A stretch of 64,000 nt of DNA from Symsagittifera roscoffensis (GCF_963678635.1 NC_087062.1:6374193-6438192), one strand, 5' to 3'. Counted from the stretch's first letter, positions 47,894 to 58,900 are shown. Numbers and translations: made by a program. Notes: generated from the sequence alone by a model not told the origin.

Positions 47894-47908
47894 GGGGGGG
47901 GGGGGGGG
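47894..47908 (+). repeat. G15 homopolymer
   Basis: Fifteen consecutive G in otherwise AT-rich DNA. Confidence 0.9.
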
Positions 47909-48502
47909 TGTTGGGTGAAAAAAAAAGTGAGTGAAAAGGGAGTCAGCTACTTCTATGAGTGTTTTGTGATTACTTTTGAAATTTAAAATTGAATCGATAA
48001 GCACTGAAAACTCGAAACGAAGTGGTTGGTCTCGAAACGAAGTGAGAAAGAACTATGGCTTAGAGTGTCTTTTTCGGCGCCACTATTTCCTTGTTGTCTG
48101 AGAGAGAACACATACGCTCAAAATGTTATCTTATTAAAAACCTACAGGTCGATTTAAAAAAAAAAATCTGAATGCCAAAAGATACTGGTCTTAGACTTTG
48201 ACTGTTCAGCGTTTTTCTCCTATTTTCTCAATTTTTTCTATTTCATTTTCACAGGCAATTTTCTTTTTAAATCGGCCTTACAAAAAAGTCGGAACATTCA
48301 TTGTATCTCTCTAATATACAAGCAGTTGTTTTTATTCGGTCAATATTCGAATTCTTAACTATAAGTTTTTGACGGAATTTTTTTAATATCATTTTAAAGA
48401 TTTTGTTGTTCTGAGCTTAAGCTTAAAAAGAAATTTTTACCTGTGATTGTTTTTGTTAAAAGTCTACTTTTATAGCAGAAAAATTTATTTGAGTCACTTG
48501 AC

Positions 48503-48651
48503 CTGAAAAGTTTCAGCTTGTCTCATCCCCAAAGGTCAACGGCACAGAACTCGATGTCAGTGGCGACACTGCTAGGCGACTTGTAGAAGAACCATGCACT
48601 TAGATCACTGTACCAGTATAAGTCTCCGGACATCACTTTAATGTAACCTGC
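48503..48651 (-). pseudogene. Duplicated C-half exon with a premature stop
   Basis: 149 nt, the same length and splice sites as the exon at 54315-54463 and nearly the same sequence. Within D-L-W-G-W-D-K-L the second Trp codon is TGA (minus strand, plus positions 48523-48525). If included in the mRNA it would truncate the protein. The exon sits between two inverted arms of repeat family R. It could be a real exon that has decayed, or a copy carried by the fold-back element. Confidence 0.7.
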
Positions 48652-48762
48652 CTGCAATTAAACGTCGTCAGTTTCGGTCGGTTTGCGCTCAGTAGTTACG
48701 GAAAAATCAGTTCTGTAAATCTTCGATTCGACAATTGAAGCAATTTTAACTTAATATGATCT

Positions 48763-48830
48763 GCTGATCTGATAACTATGCTAAAACGTTCTGTTTAAAC
48801 AGAAGTTTCACTCAGAGTTATCAGATCAGC
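48763..48830. repeat. Nested palindromes
   Basis: Outer arms gctgatctgataact at 48763-48777 and its exact reverse complement at 48816-48830. An inner 16-bp perfect palindrome ttctgtttaaacagaa lies at 48789-48804. The related sequence near 54573-54635 has lost much of both. Confidence 0.85.
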
Positions 48831-49530
48831 AAACCTAACTAAATTGAATTTATTTCAATTGGGTCGGAGATTAATGGAATTGATTTTTTCCTGAATCAGA
48901 ACAAAAATTTCAAAACTGCGAGGCCCCTTACAAGAGGAAAAAGTTTGTCATATTGTACATATCTCAACCTTCAAATCATGTCATTACAAAATTCAACAAG
49001 ACTGGTCGTATCAGGGCAAAGCCTAGAATGTTCCAACTATCTTTTAAGGTCTATGAAGCAGTGTTTGCTTTAACAAAAATGATGATTTTTTCGCAATAAA
49101 AAATTACAAAAAATTTTTCTTAAATCATTCGCTCACAGGCAATATAAAGTACAAAGTGATAGATTTCGCTCCAGGTAAGAAATCAATCATTGCAAATAAG
49201 CTTCCTTCAACCAATTTGGAATGATTTCTAGGCGGACTAAATTTCCGCTTTAGCGTTAATACCGCAAAATATATCTCGCGATATTTGTCCCAAATTGCTC
49301 AAAATGGCAATCTTTTACGAACATAGCTTTACGAAAAGCTTTACCAATAGCTTTACGAAAAGCTATCACAGGTAATTTTTTTCAAATTTGAGCTTAGGAC
49401 AACAATACTTTTTTGGCTGATAGAAAAAAATTCCGTTAAAATTTTTTAATTAAGAAGTCAGAACTTGCCTGAAGAAACAAACCACCCCGAAGACAAATAA
49501 TCCGTTACTTTTGACACAATAGTCGGAACA

Positions 49531-49938
49531 AGAAAGCATTTTTCGTGTGCTGCTTTTGATCGCCCGTTTTTTTTAGGTTCACTGGTACATCTATTTACTG
49601 GGCTTCCATCATTTCAGTCACTCATTAAAAAAATCGACAATACCATACAAGTATTCACATTAAGTGTTGAAAAATCCTCGATAAGGCGCTGCGTGTTATA
49701 AGCCATCTGTGTGTCGCTCAATCAACTTTTGAACGATTAAGTCCATAAAATCCTTAAGCAAAGAACTTATAATCATATTCTCAATCTCCTACCGCACCGG
49801 AGTTTAATAGATAGTAATTAATCATATTCGATTTTATAGTATGTCTCTCTAAAATTTGAAAACAAGGCATTATATTTGATTAAAGATGGTTAAAAAAGAT
49901 ATGTTTTTCAAAGTTGTAAAACCTATTCTTAATCATTA
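49531..49938. other. No gene recognised
   Basis: AT-rich intron sequence between fold-back copies. Confidence 0.5.
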
Positions 49939-50805
49939 TTCTTCCGACTTCCGAAGAAACTGATGAAATCTTTGTCCTCGGGGTGGCTTTTTTATTCAGA
50001 CAAACTTCGAATTTTCAACGCGCAATTTTTTCCAGAATTTATTATATCAGCCGAAAAGTGTTTTCATTTTGAGCTCAATTTGAAACAATGTTTTATTTGT
50101 AATATTTTTTGTTAAAATTACGGGGGTTTAAGGATTGCCAATTTGGCTAATTTGCAAAAAATACCGCGTGATAGATTTCTTGTTCGCTGCTTTTAACAAT
50201 TTCATCATTTTTTAACAAAGGTAAGTAACAGATACATTAAAATGCAATCGAAACATTCAAAGCTTTGCTTTGATTCAAGCAGTCTTGTTGTTTCGACTTT
50301 CCCAACGAAAGTAATGGACTATTTGTAATCGAGGTGGGTATTTTTTTCTTCAGACAATTTTCGACTTTTTCGTTTCGCCATTTTTGACGGGATCTTTTTA
50401 AATCTTTCAAAAGATATTGTAGTCCTGAGCTTAAATTTGAAAAGATATTTCACCCGTGATTATTTTTCGTAAGGTTACGGGGGTTTTAAAGATTGCCATT
50501 TTGGCCAATTTGGTACAATCAACGCGAGATATATTCGCGCTGATAACGCGTAAAATGAGATTTAATCCGTCCTAGAATTTGTTAAAAATTGGTTGAAGGA
50601 AACTTATTTGCCACAGTTGGTTTGTTACTAGGACAAAATCTATCACTTTGTTCCTTATACGGCGTATGGGGGATGATGAAAAATGTCAAATTAAAAAAAA
50701 AATTATTTTGATTTTTACATTTAATTTTTCATGTCATTACTGCTCCATAAACTTTAAAAGACAGTCGAAACATTCAGGGCCTCAACCGATACGAGCAGTT
50801 TTGTT
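49939..50805 (+). repeat. Repeat family R, two head-to-tail units
   Basis: The first unit (49939-50290) and second unit (50281-50805) are joined at agtcttgttg|tttcgacttt, so the end of one abuts the start of the next. Each has the ctgagcttaa/gagctcaa and gattgcca landmarks, and each ends in a cgagcagt-type motif. Confidence 0.78.
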
Positions 50806-51141
50806 ACAGATTTTTTTTAACTTAATTTAAAATCAAGTCCAATCAGTTATATTGATTTTTAATCCATTTTTAATCAATTTTTGAAAACTTTTTCATTTGC
50901 CTATATATTTTTTTAAATTTTGGGTTAGTTATTTTGTTTCTTGACTCAATTTCACTATTTTTTAAATTTCAATCGCAATTTTATGACAAATTACATTCTT
51001 TGAACTCAGTTTTCCTCGCCAACCCAGCAATGTACCTCACATTAGAAAATTTACCGCACTACCAACCCTACAGTTACTGATTCCTCTCCCCCATATTTAC
51101 CCTCTATAGTGAGAAATCTTTTAATTGGCCTTAAATTGCCG

Positions 51142-51735
51142 TCGTAACTTTCAGAGTTCCGCGCTTATATACGAGCAATCTTATTGTTTCTCGAACCAAG
51201 TGCTTTTTCTTGAAAATTAAGCGACGAATTATTCAGAAAAACATGATTAACTACATCGAATTTATAGCAAAGAAATCAGCGGCATTGAGAAGTTATCCAA
51301 TTAACAAGTTTAGGTAGAGAATGCCACAATTGGAGAGGACTGATTAATCCATGCAAAAAAGTTTTATGAAAGCAGAGTAGACGTAGTTCAAATTCTTTTT
51401 AGCCTCAGATTCTTTCAGTTTTGAAAAAAAAACTTAATCAAAATGCATTATAACTCATGAATTGGATACAAACAATTTTGAGAACTTATTGTTTTTGTTC
51501 CTACATTCGAAGAAAGTGACAGTATATTTAAGCTCGGGATTGTTTTTTTATTATTAACTGGCTGAATTTGACGGAATTTTTAAGCCATCTGAAAGCTACC
51601 TGCGACCAATTTTTGCAGAGTAGTTATGGTTTGATGAATGCCAGGTTGGCTAAATTGGAAAAATATTGCGCAATATAATTGTGCCACTAAGGCGTAGGTG
51701 GCTTTTTAATCCGGCTCAAAAATTGTTTCAAATTG
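51142..51735 (+). repeat. Repeat family R, tail fragment and diverged unit
   Basis: The tail motif (cgtcgtaactttcag...acgagcaatcttattg, 51142-51195) is followed by a gap and a diverged unit at 51487-51735, with gttcctacattcg, gacggaattttt and a cgcaatataattgtgcc segment. Confidence 0.65.
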
Positions 51736-53031
51736 AATTGCGGATGCTAGTTGTTCTAATTATGAACTATTAGAACAAATTTAAATGATTTTATTATTTT
51801 AAAAATCAGTAATAACTTAATTTTGATACCTTCATTAAACTCGAATATTAGTGTTCCAACATTTTGAACTGAAAGTTTTTTGCCTTATATTGATTGGCTA
51901 CATTTAGCTAATCAAGTTTAAGCATCATCTCAATGTTTTAAATGTTTCAAGTTGAGTTAAAAAAGCATATATTAGCTATTAAAACAATCAAATTCATTTC
52001 AAATAGGCTGGAGAGGTTTATCCAGACCAGAAAATTGATACAGAAAAAAACTTTAGGAAAAAATCAATTAAGATCTCCATTAAGTTCCACAACAGGACAT
52101 TTGCTTTGAAAAACAAGTTGGTGTGAATTTGAGTCTCGATCAAACTCGTCGTTTTTGGATTTTTCGACCAAAACTCGGTGTAAAAGGACCATCTCTACGA
52201 AATGTGTTGTGTGTTTCTACCTTTTGCTCCGATCAATGAAAGTGGGGAGGAATTTTGGACTTTGGTGGTTTATTTTTTCGTTTTACCTGCAAAATCAGCA
52301 CCACAAATACACATTGTAATCGGTAGGGTGATATACCAAATTAAAGCCACTCCAATTTCTACTGATTCGAAAAATAATAGAAATTTCCAAAATTTGCACC
52401 AATTCGAGAAAAGATGGTTTCATATTTTTTTGATTTTTTATTTAATTTCAAGCGAGTAAAGCGATGGAGTAACAATCGTTGAACGAAAATTTATTTCATG
52501 TTATTATTTAGGCTAAAATATTTCAATTTTATTATAAAAAAAAACTATTTTTGGAAGTATAATTTAGTGTTTTTAGGCAAAGCTACTAAAACTTATTTTG
52601 TTAAAGACTTATAAAAGAAAAAATTCTAATTTTACACCTTAAAAGTTAGTTTTGAATGTTCAGTTTAGCGCTAGTTTGATCAAAAAAAAATTTCTTTGAA
52701 AATTTTAATTGTTGTGCAATAAGTTGAACAAAATTTTTAATTTTTTTTCTTCTTTTTTTTCAGTCTTACCCATTTTTGAATGAAAACTGTATAATATGTC
52801 TAATTCTTTAGCTTTCTACGCGGTTGCATGGTTCTCAAATCTCACCACTCACTAAAATTGACACATTTGAAGAACAGAAACCAAATTTAACATATTTTTT
52901 GTGTTTTTTTATGAATTTGGTCGGAGAAACGCTCTGTGCTACTTGCACAGCAATCACCTGTCCTTATTTGATAATTGGTTCTTTTTTTTTATTTTCCACT
53001 TTTTAAAATCAACCCTTATTTTTTAAAAAAA
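51736..53031 (-). other. Intron portion, no gene recognised
   Basis: AT-rich, with several weak ORFs. Nothing splice-bounded or domain-like was seen. Confidence 0.5.
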
Positions 53032-53369
53032 GGTAACAAAAATCCACAACGTCCAGTTTGGTTTCAAAAACACTGGCGAAACTTTATTTTGACGTTCGAG
53101 TTGGTTTTGTCATTTTTTTACTTTCTTGATATTGATTTTATCTTTGTTGATTGTTTGTTTCAATGTTTTCGGTTGATTGTGTTTTCATAGTTTAGGATTA
53201 TGTATCGATGTCATTGTTCACGAATTGAAAGAAATAATTTAGCGATAAAATCCGTCATGATCACAGCGCTGGATTACTTAAATATCATAAATACATCTTT
53301 TTATTTCACTGGGGAATCTAAAAAATAAAATCTACTTTCAAAACTAAAAATAATTAACGTCTTAATGAC

Positions 53370-53409
53370 CCTATTGCGTTTTTGAAGTTGGAGAGCGCAC
53401 TCTGCTTTA
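53370..53409 (-). CDS. Repeat-domain gene, 40-nt exon (copy a)
   Basis: Predicted from phase: the upstream exon (53450-53602) ends in phase 2 and the next (48503-48651) starts in phase 0, so an exon of 3n+1 nt is needed where the other repeats have a helix. Here ...gctaaaag|TAAAGC...AATAGG|gtcatt gives 40 nt reading S-K-A-E-C-A-L-Q-L-Q-K-R-N-R, followed by A-G-Y-I-K-V. The duplicate at 57796-57835 has the same boundaries and an open frame despite six or so differences. Confidence 0.6.
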
Positions 53410-53449
53410 CTTTTAGCACATGAATTGGGAAAGCAATCATATTAAATAC

Positions 53450-53602
53450 CTGTTTTTGACGCTATCTTCTCCTCCGGGACTTCTCCAGGGGTGTCCTTTC
53501 ATCTTAATAGTGAAACACTCATCCTGATACTCCGCCTTCTGGATTTTCTTCCAGTTCTCCGCAACTACGTACTTGATTGCATCGTTTATTTCAGGAGAGC
53601 AG
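53450..53602 (-). CDS. Repeat-domain gene, N-half exon (copy a)
   Basis: 153 nt, phase 2 to phase 2, acceptor ...tttaaccag, donor AACAG|gtattt. Encodes S-C-S-P-E-I-N-D-A-I-K-Y-V-V-A-E-N-W-K-K-I-Q, a helix-turn linker from the previous repeat, then F-T-I-K-M-K-G-H-P-W and G-G-E-D-S-V-K-N. G-H-P-W and G-G-E-D correspond to G-N-P-W and G-E-E-A at 42386-42520. Intact. Confidence 0.75.
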
Positions 53603-54314
53603 CTGGTTAAATGAAAATAAGATATGTAATCAGGGAGCAAAAAATAAATTGAAAAACTTTTTGCACAGTACAGAAAGTTTCAACCTCATTCTTATAAACA
53701 TATAATCAAACCCTATTAACGCGTAAAAACAGAGTTTTCTGATAGTGAGTTATCTGACGCAGTTTTCTGGCAGTCTTACCCACGCATGAAAAGAAAATTT
53801 GGCAAATTTTTTCATAAGAAACTGCGGTTCTTCTTTAAAACGCGTTTTGGCAAATTACGGCCAAAAAAAATTATAAATTTTTGGTTACTTATTGCAAAGT
53901 TATTAACAAGCGGAATAGTGAAAAAAATGTGTTTGAAAAACACTGAAAGAAAAACAATTTCAATCATATTTTGCTTTAAGCTACCGATGAAACTGTTAAT
54001 TGCAATCATAAATGGGTTGTATATCTAATCTTAGAGCTGAGGGAGGGTAATGAAAGAGTACAGAGGGAGCCGCCTTCCCCTATCACTGGATAAAACAAAA
54101 CCATTTTTGTGACGATCGCGATTTTCTGATATCAATTACCTTCAAAATTTTCGTCCCTCATTATAACAAACTCAATTCTAAAAATTTACCAACTTCAAGT
54201 GAAGTCCATGTAATTTTTTTACACGCTGAAAATTAGCCAAGTCTGAACCAGTGCTTTCATCAGTGTTAAAATAGCCTACTTTTATCACAGAGAAATTTGT
54301 TTGAATCATTTGAC

Positions 54315-54463
54315 CTGAATAGTTTCAGCTTGTCCCATCCCCAAAGGTCAACGGCACAGAACTCGATGTCACTGGCGACACTGCTAGGCGACTTGTAGAA
54401 AAACCAGACACTTAGATCACTGTACCAGTATAAGTCTCCGGACATCACTTTAATGTAACCTGC
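54315..54463 (-). CDS. Repeat-domain gene, C-half exon (copy a), intact
   Basis: 149 nt, phase 0 to phase 2, acceptor ...actacag, donor TTCAG|gtcaaa. Encodes A-G-Y-I-K-V-M-S-G-D-L-Y-W-Y, V-W-F-F-Y-K, then E-F-C-A-V-D-L-W-G-W-D-K-L-K-L-F. It is the only one of three near-identical copies (48503, 54315, 58741) with an unbroken frame. The downstream exon completes its last codon to Ser. Confidence 0.78.
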
Positions 54464-54739
54464 CTGTAGTTAAATGTCGTTAGTTTCGGTCGGTTTGCGC
54501 TCAGTAGTTACGGAAAAATCAGTTCTGTAAATCTTCGATTCGCCAATTGAAGCAATTTTAACTTAATTTGGTCTGCTGATCTGATAACTCTCTTTCTGTT
54601 TAAACAAAGTTTCACTAGAATTATGATTATCAAACCTAACTACATTGAATTTACTCCATTTGGGAATTCGGAGTTTTATGGAAATGATTTTTTCCTGAAG
54701 TAGAATAATAATTTCGAAACTGGAAGCAAGGGTAGTTCT

Positions 54740-57452
54740 GTTTCTTTTGGTCTCTGTAGGCTTTTCGATTATTTGAAATGGTCCTTTCCAGATAGGTTGT
54801 AGTTTTTCGAAATTCCTTTTTGAATTAAAAATTTTGTGATTAAAACAAATGTTCCTAGATTTAGGTTTGATGCTGGTGGGAAGCATGAATCTTGGTGCTG
54901 GTTTGATGTTGGTGGGAAGCTTATAATACATCGGAGATGTTCTTGTAACAAACGATTCATGACTTCACCTAATCCATTTGTTCATGGGGAATGGGATGTT
55001 CTGGGTTTATGTTTTATATTATAGAGGTGACATAATGTTTTAATTTCATTATTTGTAAACTCCTATTTATAGTGACAAGGATTTCAGGTAGTCCAAATTT
55101 TGCTATTCAGTTTTCGGAAAGTGTTGTAAAATAAATAAGCATTACATTGAGGTACAGGGTTGATCTACATAGTGCGTAAATGCATCAATTTTTTACCATT
55201 ATTTACGAATTTTCTTCTGAGGAGGCTTAGGTGTCAAATAAAATTCTGTGATTGAAAAATAGAGTTTGTCCTTTAAAACCTTGTCTTTTCGCTAATTGTT
55301 TTTGATGTTGAAAATGTTTGTTTATTTGAAATGTTATGCAATCGTTGCATAGTACTTTTATACAATTCTGTTTGAAATTTGAATATGCATTTTGCAATTT
55401 GCAATTTGAAATTTGAACATTGCATTTTGACTCATCAATTAGGAGTTTGAGATTGCTTGCATCTAAAACAGTTTTTGGTGATTTGTCTTTAGCAAGAACA
55501 ATTACCAAGTTGATAAAAAAAATTACCCTTTGGTTGTTGTTCTGTTTTTAGTGGTGAGATAGTTTCGTATTTTTCAAGAATGTCTAGGAGTCTGTTTACT
55601 GTATCTTGTAAGTGAATTGGTACTTTGCTCCGGCATATTTTTTTCGAAACATGAAGGTACAGTGGTGAAAGTATTTTTCCAACATCAATTTTAGATTTTG
55701 CATAAACCATGAGATTCTTAAATCATTATTCTGCTAGTTGTTCAAATTTTTGCTGATTGAATTAAAAATGTTGAAATTTTCTGTTGTTCATTTGCTTATT
55801 TTGATGTTTAAAATGTTGGTTCAAAATAGGGGGTTTAGTGAAGTAATCCGTGTTCCGTTTTGAGTCATTTGTAAAGTTTTTACTTGATAGTTCTTCATTA
55901 AGAAATGTTTGTTAACAAATATCTAGTAATTTCAATTTCTTTTTTAACTCCAAATGCTCTTTCTTGTGTTGGGTGAAATGTTGCATTTGTTTTGCAATAT
56001 CCTAAGATCCTACAGATAGTGTAATTTTATGTGGTGAATTTTTATATACAAGTAGGGATTTAGTATCTGTGTTTGTATTTTTAGCGTATTTGATACTCGA
56101 AATTGTTACTCTAAAAAACTTATGAATTGGTTTGAATTCAGGATTAGACATATATAGCTTTTGTTTATTCTGATCAGCATTATATTGATGTATTTGATTA
56201 GTAGTAGAAAATCATATACATATCCTTATAGTGGTTTCAGATGCTTTCGTTGTTGGGAATATACAGGGTAAAATTTTGAGAAAAGTTTTTAATCTTTGGA
56301 AGAATGTTAGAGATGTATTACTTAGTTTTGTATATTCATCTTTGATGTGTAATTTACTATTTAGGAGTTTGTACTTGGGATATTTTTAGTAAAAAATGGG
56401 ATTCCGACGATATTGTGTTTTATGTCTGCCATGTGGAATATTTTATTGAAGGGTTTATCTAAAGTTTTTTCCCTCGTTCAAATCGGAACAAGAAACAATT
56501 CAATTTTTCCATAATTTGTTGGACTTGTAATTTGTGCAGTGGCTAGTTTGCTTGAGGTTTTGGAAGGAGAAAGTTTTGGGTTTATACTTTGAATTTCTTT
56601 CCATGTAGGGCTGTTTATAATGTTTGATTCTTTGCCAAAATCAACTAAAAAATCTATTTCAAGATCTAATAATTAGAAATTTTTGCTTTTCGGTCTTTCT
56701 AAGAGAAGTAGGATTGTCCAAATTTTTCTTTCGGTGGTGATATTTTGTTTCTTTTTTGTGGTAAATGTTGCTCATATTTGAGTTCGTATCAACTAAATGT
56801 GGGGTGTATTTTGTTGTTTCTTAATTAATATCTGGTTCTTGAGAACTAGAACTAATAACTTCATTTTGGTATTAATTCGATTCATTTGGTATTTCATATT
56901 CATTTTCTACTTCGAGAATGTTAAAAAAAGTGTGCTTTCCGTACAACGTTCGTGAACTGTGGTTTCATAGTAAACATCATTAAACTGTAGTTCTGAAGGT
57001 TATGTTTTGTCAATACCGGGAGGGTCTGAATTTGTTTCATTTGTAAAGTGTACTTGATTAGTTTGTCTTTGATATTTTGGTGTTCTGCTTGTACAATTTT
57101 GACTTTGTGTGTTTTAAAATTGAGTATTATTTCGATGTGGTGACTAAAAATAGTTTCGTGATCTGTTCTGATAGTTGTTGTTTCTATTTCTACAATTATC
57201 ACGGGATAAAATGTTGTAATGTTGGAATTGTTTTGTGATCGGTTATTCGAATAGTTACAATTTCGACTATTTGAATAGTTTCGATTTCGATTCTTTGAAA
57301 AATTTCTTTTACGGTCATTGGATTAGTCTCTAATTCGAGAGTTTGAGTAAGAACGGTTCCTATTATAACCTAATTAGTTACTTCTACTTGAGTTTCATCC
57401 AGAGTAATTGTTTCTAAACTGACTATTCTGACTATTTGATCTGCTATATCTA
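54740..57452 (-). mobile_element. Inverted, internally deleted relative of the LTR element
   Basis: Lies in an intron. On the minus strand it runs from nucleocapsid-like sequence (57450-56920, matching 10102-10640) through a long decayed part to a reverse transcriptase N-terminal piece (about 55710-55390: H-L-Q-D-T-V-N-R-L-L-D-I-L-E-K-Y, then I-V-L-A-K-D and V-L-D-A-S-N-L). This passes straight into integrase zinc-finger sequence (V-L-C-N-D-C-I near 55350) and integrase C-terminal sequence (G-T-F-V-L-I and K-G-P-F-Q-I-I, 54860-54760). The reverse transcriptase core and RNase H are missing. No LTR is seen at either end. Many stops. Confidence 0.78.
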
Positions 57453-57795
57453 TTTTGTGGTATCAAAAATCCACAGCGGTTAGTGTGGTTTCAAAAACTG
57501 GCGAAACTTTATTTTGACGTTCGAGATGGTTTTGTCATTTTGCGTGGTTTGTTTTACTTTCTTGATATTGATTTTACATTGGTTGATTGTTTGTTTCATG
57601 TATTCGATTGATTGTATCTTTTGATTGTGCTTGCATTATGTTTCGACGTCATTGTTCACAAATTGAAAGAAATAATTTAGCATAAAATCAGTCATGATCA
57701 CAGTGCATGATTTCTTAAAAATCATAAATACATCTTTTTATTTCGCTGGGGAATCTAAAAACTAAAACCTAACAAATAATTAGTTTCTTAATGAC

Positions 57796-57835
57796 CCTAT
57801 TGTATTCTTGAAATTGTAGAGCGCACTCTGCTTTA
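57796..57835 (-). CDS. Repeat-domain gene, 40-nt exon (copy b)
   Basis: Same position and splice sites as 53370-53409: ...gctaaaag acceptor, AATAGG|gtcatt donor. Reads S-K-A-E-C-A-L-Q-F-Q-E-Y-N-R, open in the phase required by both neighbours. Preservation of the frame and boundaries in two diverged copies is the main support. Confidence 0.58.
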
Positions 57836-57875
57836 CTTTTAGCAAATGAATTTTGAAAACAATCATATTAAATAC

Positions 57876-58028
57876 CTGTTTTTGACGCTATCTTCTCCTC
57901 CGGGACTTCCCCAGGGGTGTCCCTTCATCTGAATAGTGAAACACTCATCCTGATACTCCCCCTTCTGAATTTTTTTCCAGTTCTCCGCAACTACGTACTT
58001 GATTGCATCGTTTGTTTCAGGAGAGCAG
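57876..58028 (-). CDS. Repeat-domain gene, N-half exon (copy b)
   Basis: 153 nt, with the same splice sites and phases as 53450-53602. It differs by a handful of residues (for example P-E-T-N for P-E-I-N, and H-P-W-G-S for H-P-W-R-S). Intact. Its next full partner downstream is the C-half exon at 54315, after the intron holding the retroelement relic. Confidence 0.75.
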
Positions 58029-58740
58029 CTGGTTAAATGAAAATAAAATATGTAATCAGGGAGCAAAAAATATATTGAAAATTTTTTTGCACAGTACAGA
58101 AAGTTTCAATCTCATTCTTATAAACATATAATCAAACCCTATTAACGCGTAAAAACAGAGTTTTCTGATAGTGAGTTATCTGACGCTGTTTTCTGGCAGT
58201 CTAACCCACGCATGAAAGGAAAATTTGGCAAATTTTTTCATACGAATTTGGGGTTCTTCTTTAAAACGCGTTTTGGCAAATTACGGCCAAAAAAATTATA
58301 AATTTTTGGTTTTATTATTGCAAAGTTTTTAATCAGCGGAATAGTGAAAAAAATGTGTTTGAAAAACACTGAAAGAAAAACAATTTCAATCATATTTTGC
58401 TTTAAGCTACCGATGAAACTGTTAATTGCCATCATAAATGTGTTGTATATCTAATCTTAGAGCTGAGAGTGGGTAATGAAAGAGTACAGAAGGAGCCGCC
58501 TTCCCCTATCACCGGACAAACAAAACCATTTTTGTGAACGATCGCGATTTTATGATATCGACTACTTTGAAACTTTTCGTCCCTGCTCATAACAATCTCA
58601 ATTCTAAAATTTTACCAATTTCAAGGGAAGTCCACGAAACCTTTTTTACACGCTGAAAATTCACCAAGTCTAAACCAGTACTTTCATCAGTGTTTAAATA
58701 GTCTATTTCATCGCAGAAAAATTTATTTGAGTCATTTGAC

Positions 58741-58888
58741 CTGAACATATTCAGCTTGTCCCATCCCCAAAGGTCAACGGCACAGAACTCGATGTCACTG
58801 GCGACACTGCTAAGGACTTGTAGAAAAAACAAGCTCTTAGATCACTGTACCAGTATAAGTCTCCGGACATCACTTTAATGTAACCTGC
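58741..58888 (-). pseudogene. Repeat-domain gene, C-half exon (copy b), frameshifted
   Basis: 148 nt against 149 in the other two copies; one base is missing near 58812 (ctgctaaggactt against ctgctaggcgactt). The frame shifts after Y-K-S and runs to a stop before the end. No upstream N-half exon was found to its right, so this may be the truncated edge of the duplication and not part of a working transcript. Confidence 0.65.
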
Positions 58889-58900
58889 CTGCAATAATTT

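Larger units (their letters stand above)
46402..48288 (-). other. Intron portion; expected N-half exon not securely found
   Basis: The exons on both sides imply at least one more exon (phase 2 to 0). A stretch near 46600-46680 reads I-H-G-M-P-W in one frame, with a stop soon after, and could be a relic. The rest holds repeat family E (47255-47640) and a G15 run. Confidence 0.45.
48289..49530. repeat. Fold-back element, repeat family R copy 4, enclosing an exon copy
   Basis: Left arm about 48289-48467 (family words gacggaattttttt and ctgagcttaa, ending gtgattgtttttgttaaa). Right arm about 48998-49530, inverted, beginning caagactggtcgtatcaggg and ending tagtcggaaca. Between the arms lies about 520 bp that matches 54270-54720, including an exon. 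Confidence 0.7.
53032..54470. repeat. Segmental duplication unit 1 (two exons plus a 40-nt exon)
   Basis: Aligns with 57463-58900 from aatccaca.cg....gtttcaaaaac to just beyond the acceptor of the C-half exon. Both units carry exons of 153, 40 and 149/148 nt. Confidence 0.85.
57463..58900. repeat. Segmental duplication unit 2
   Basis: Partner of 53032-54470. Similarity stops about 12 bp beyond the acceptor of the C-half exon at 58888, so the duplication ends almost exactly at that exon. Confidence 0.85.

Noticed and set aside
48419-48470. Additional exon to the left of the 48503 exon
   Set aside because: The sequence matches the arm of repeat family R, and no splice-bounded frame exists.
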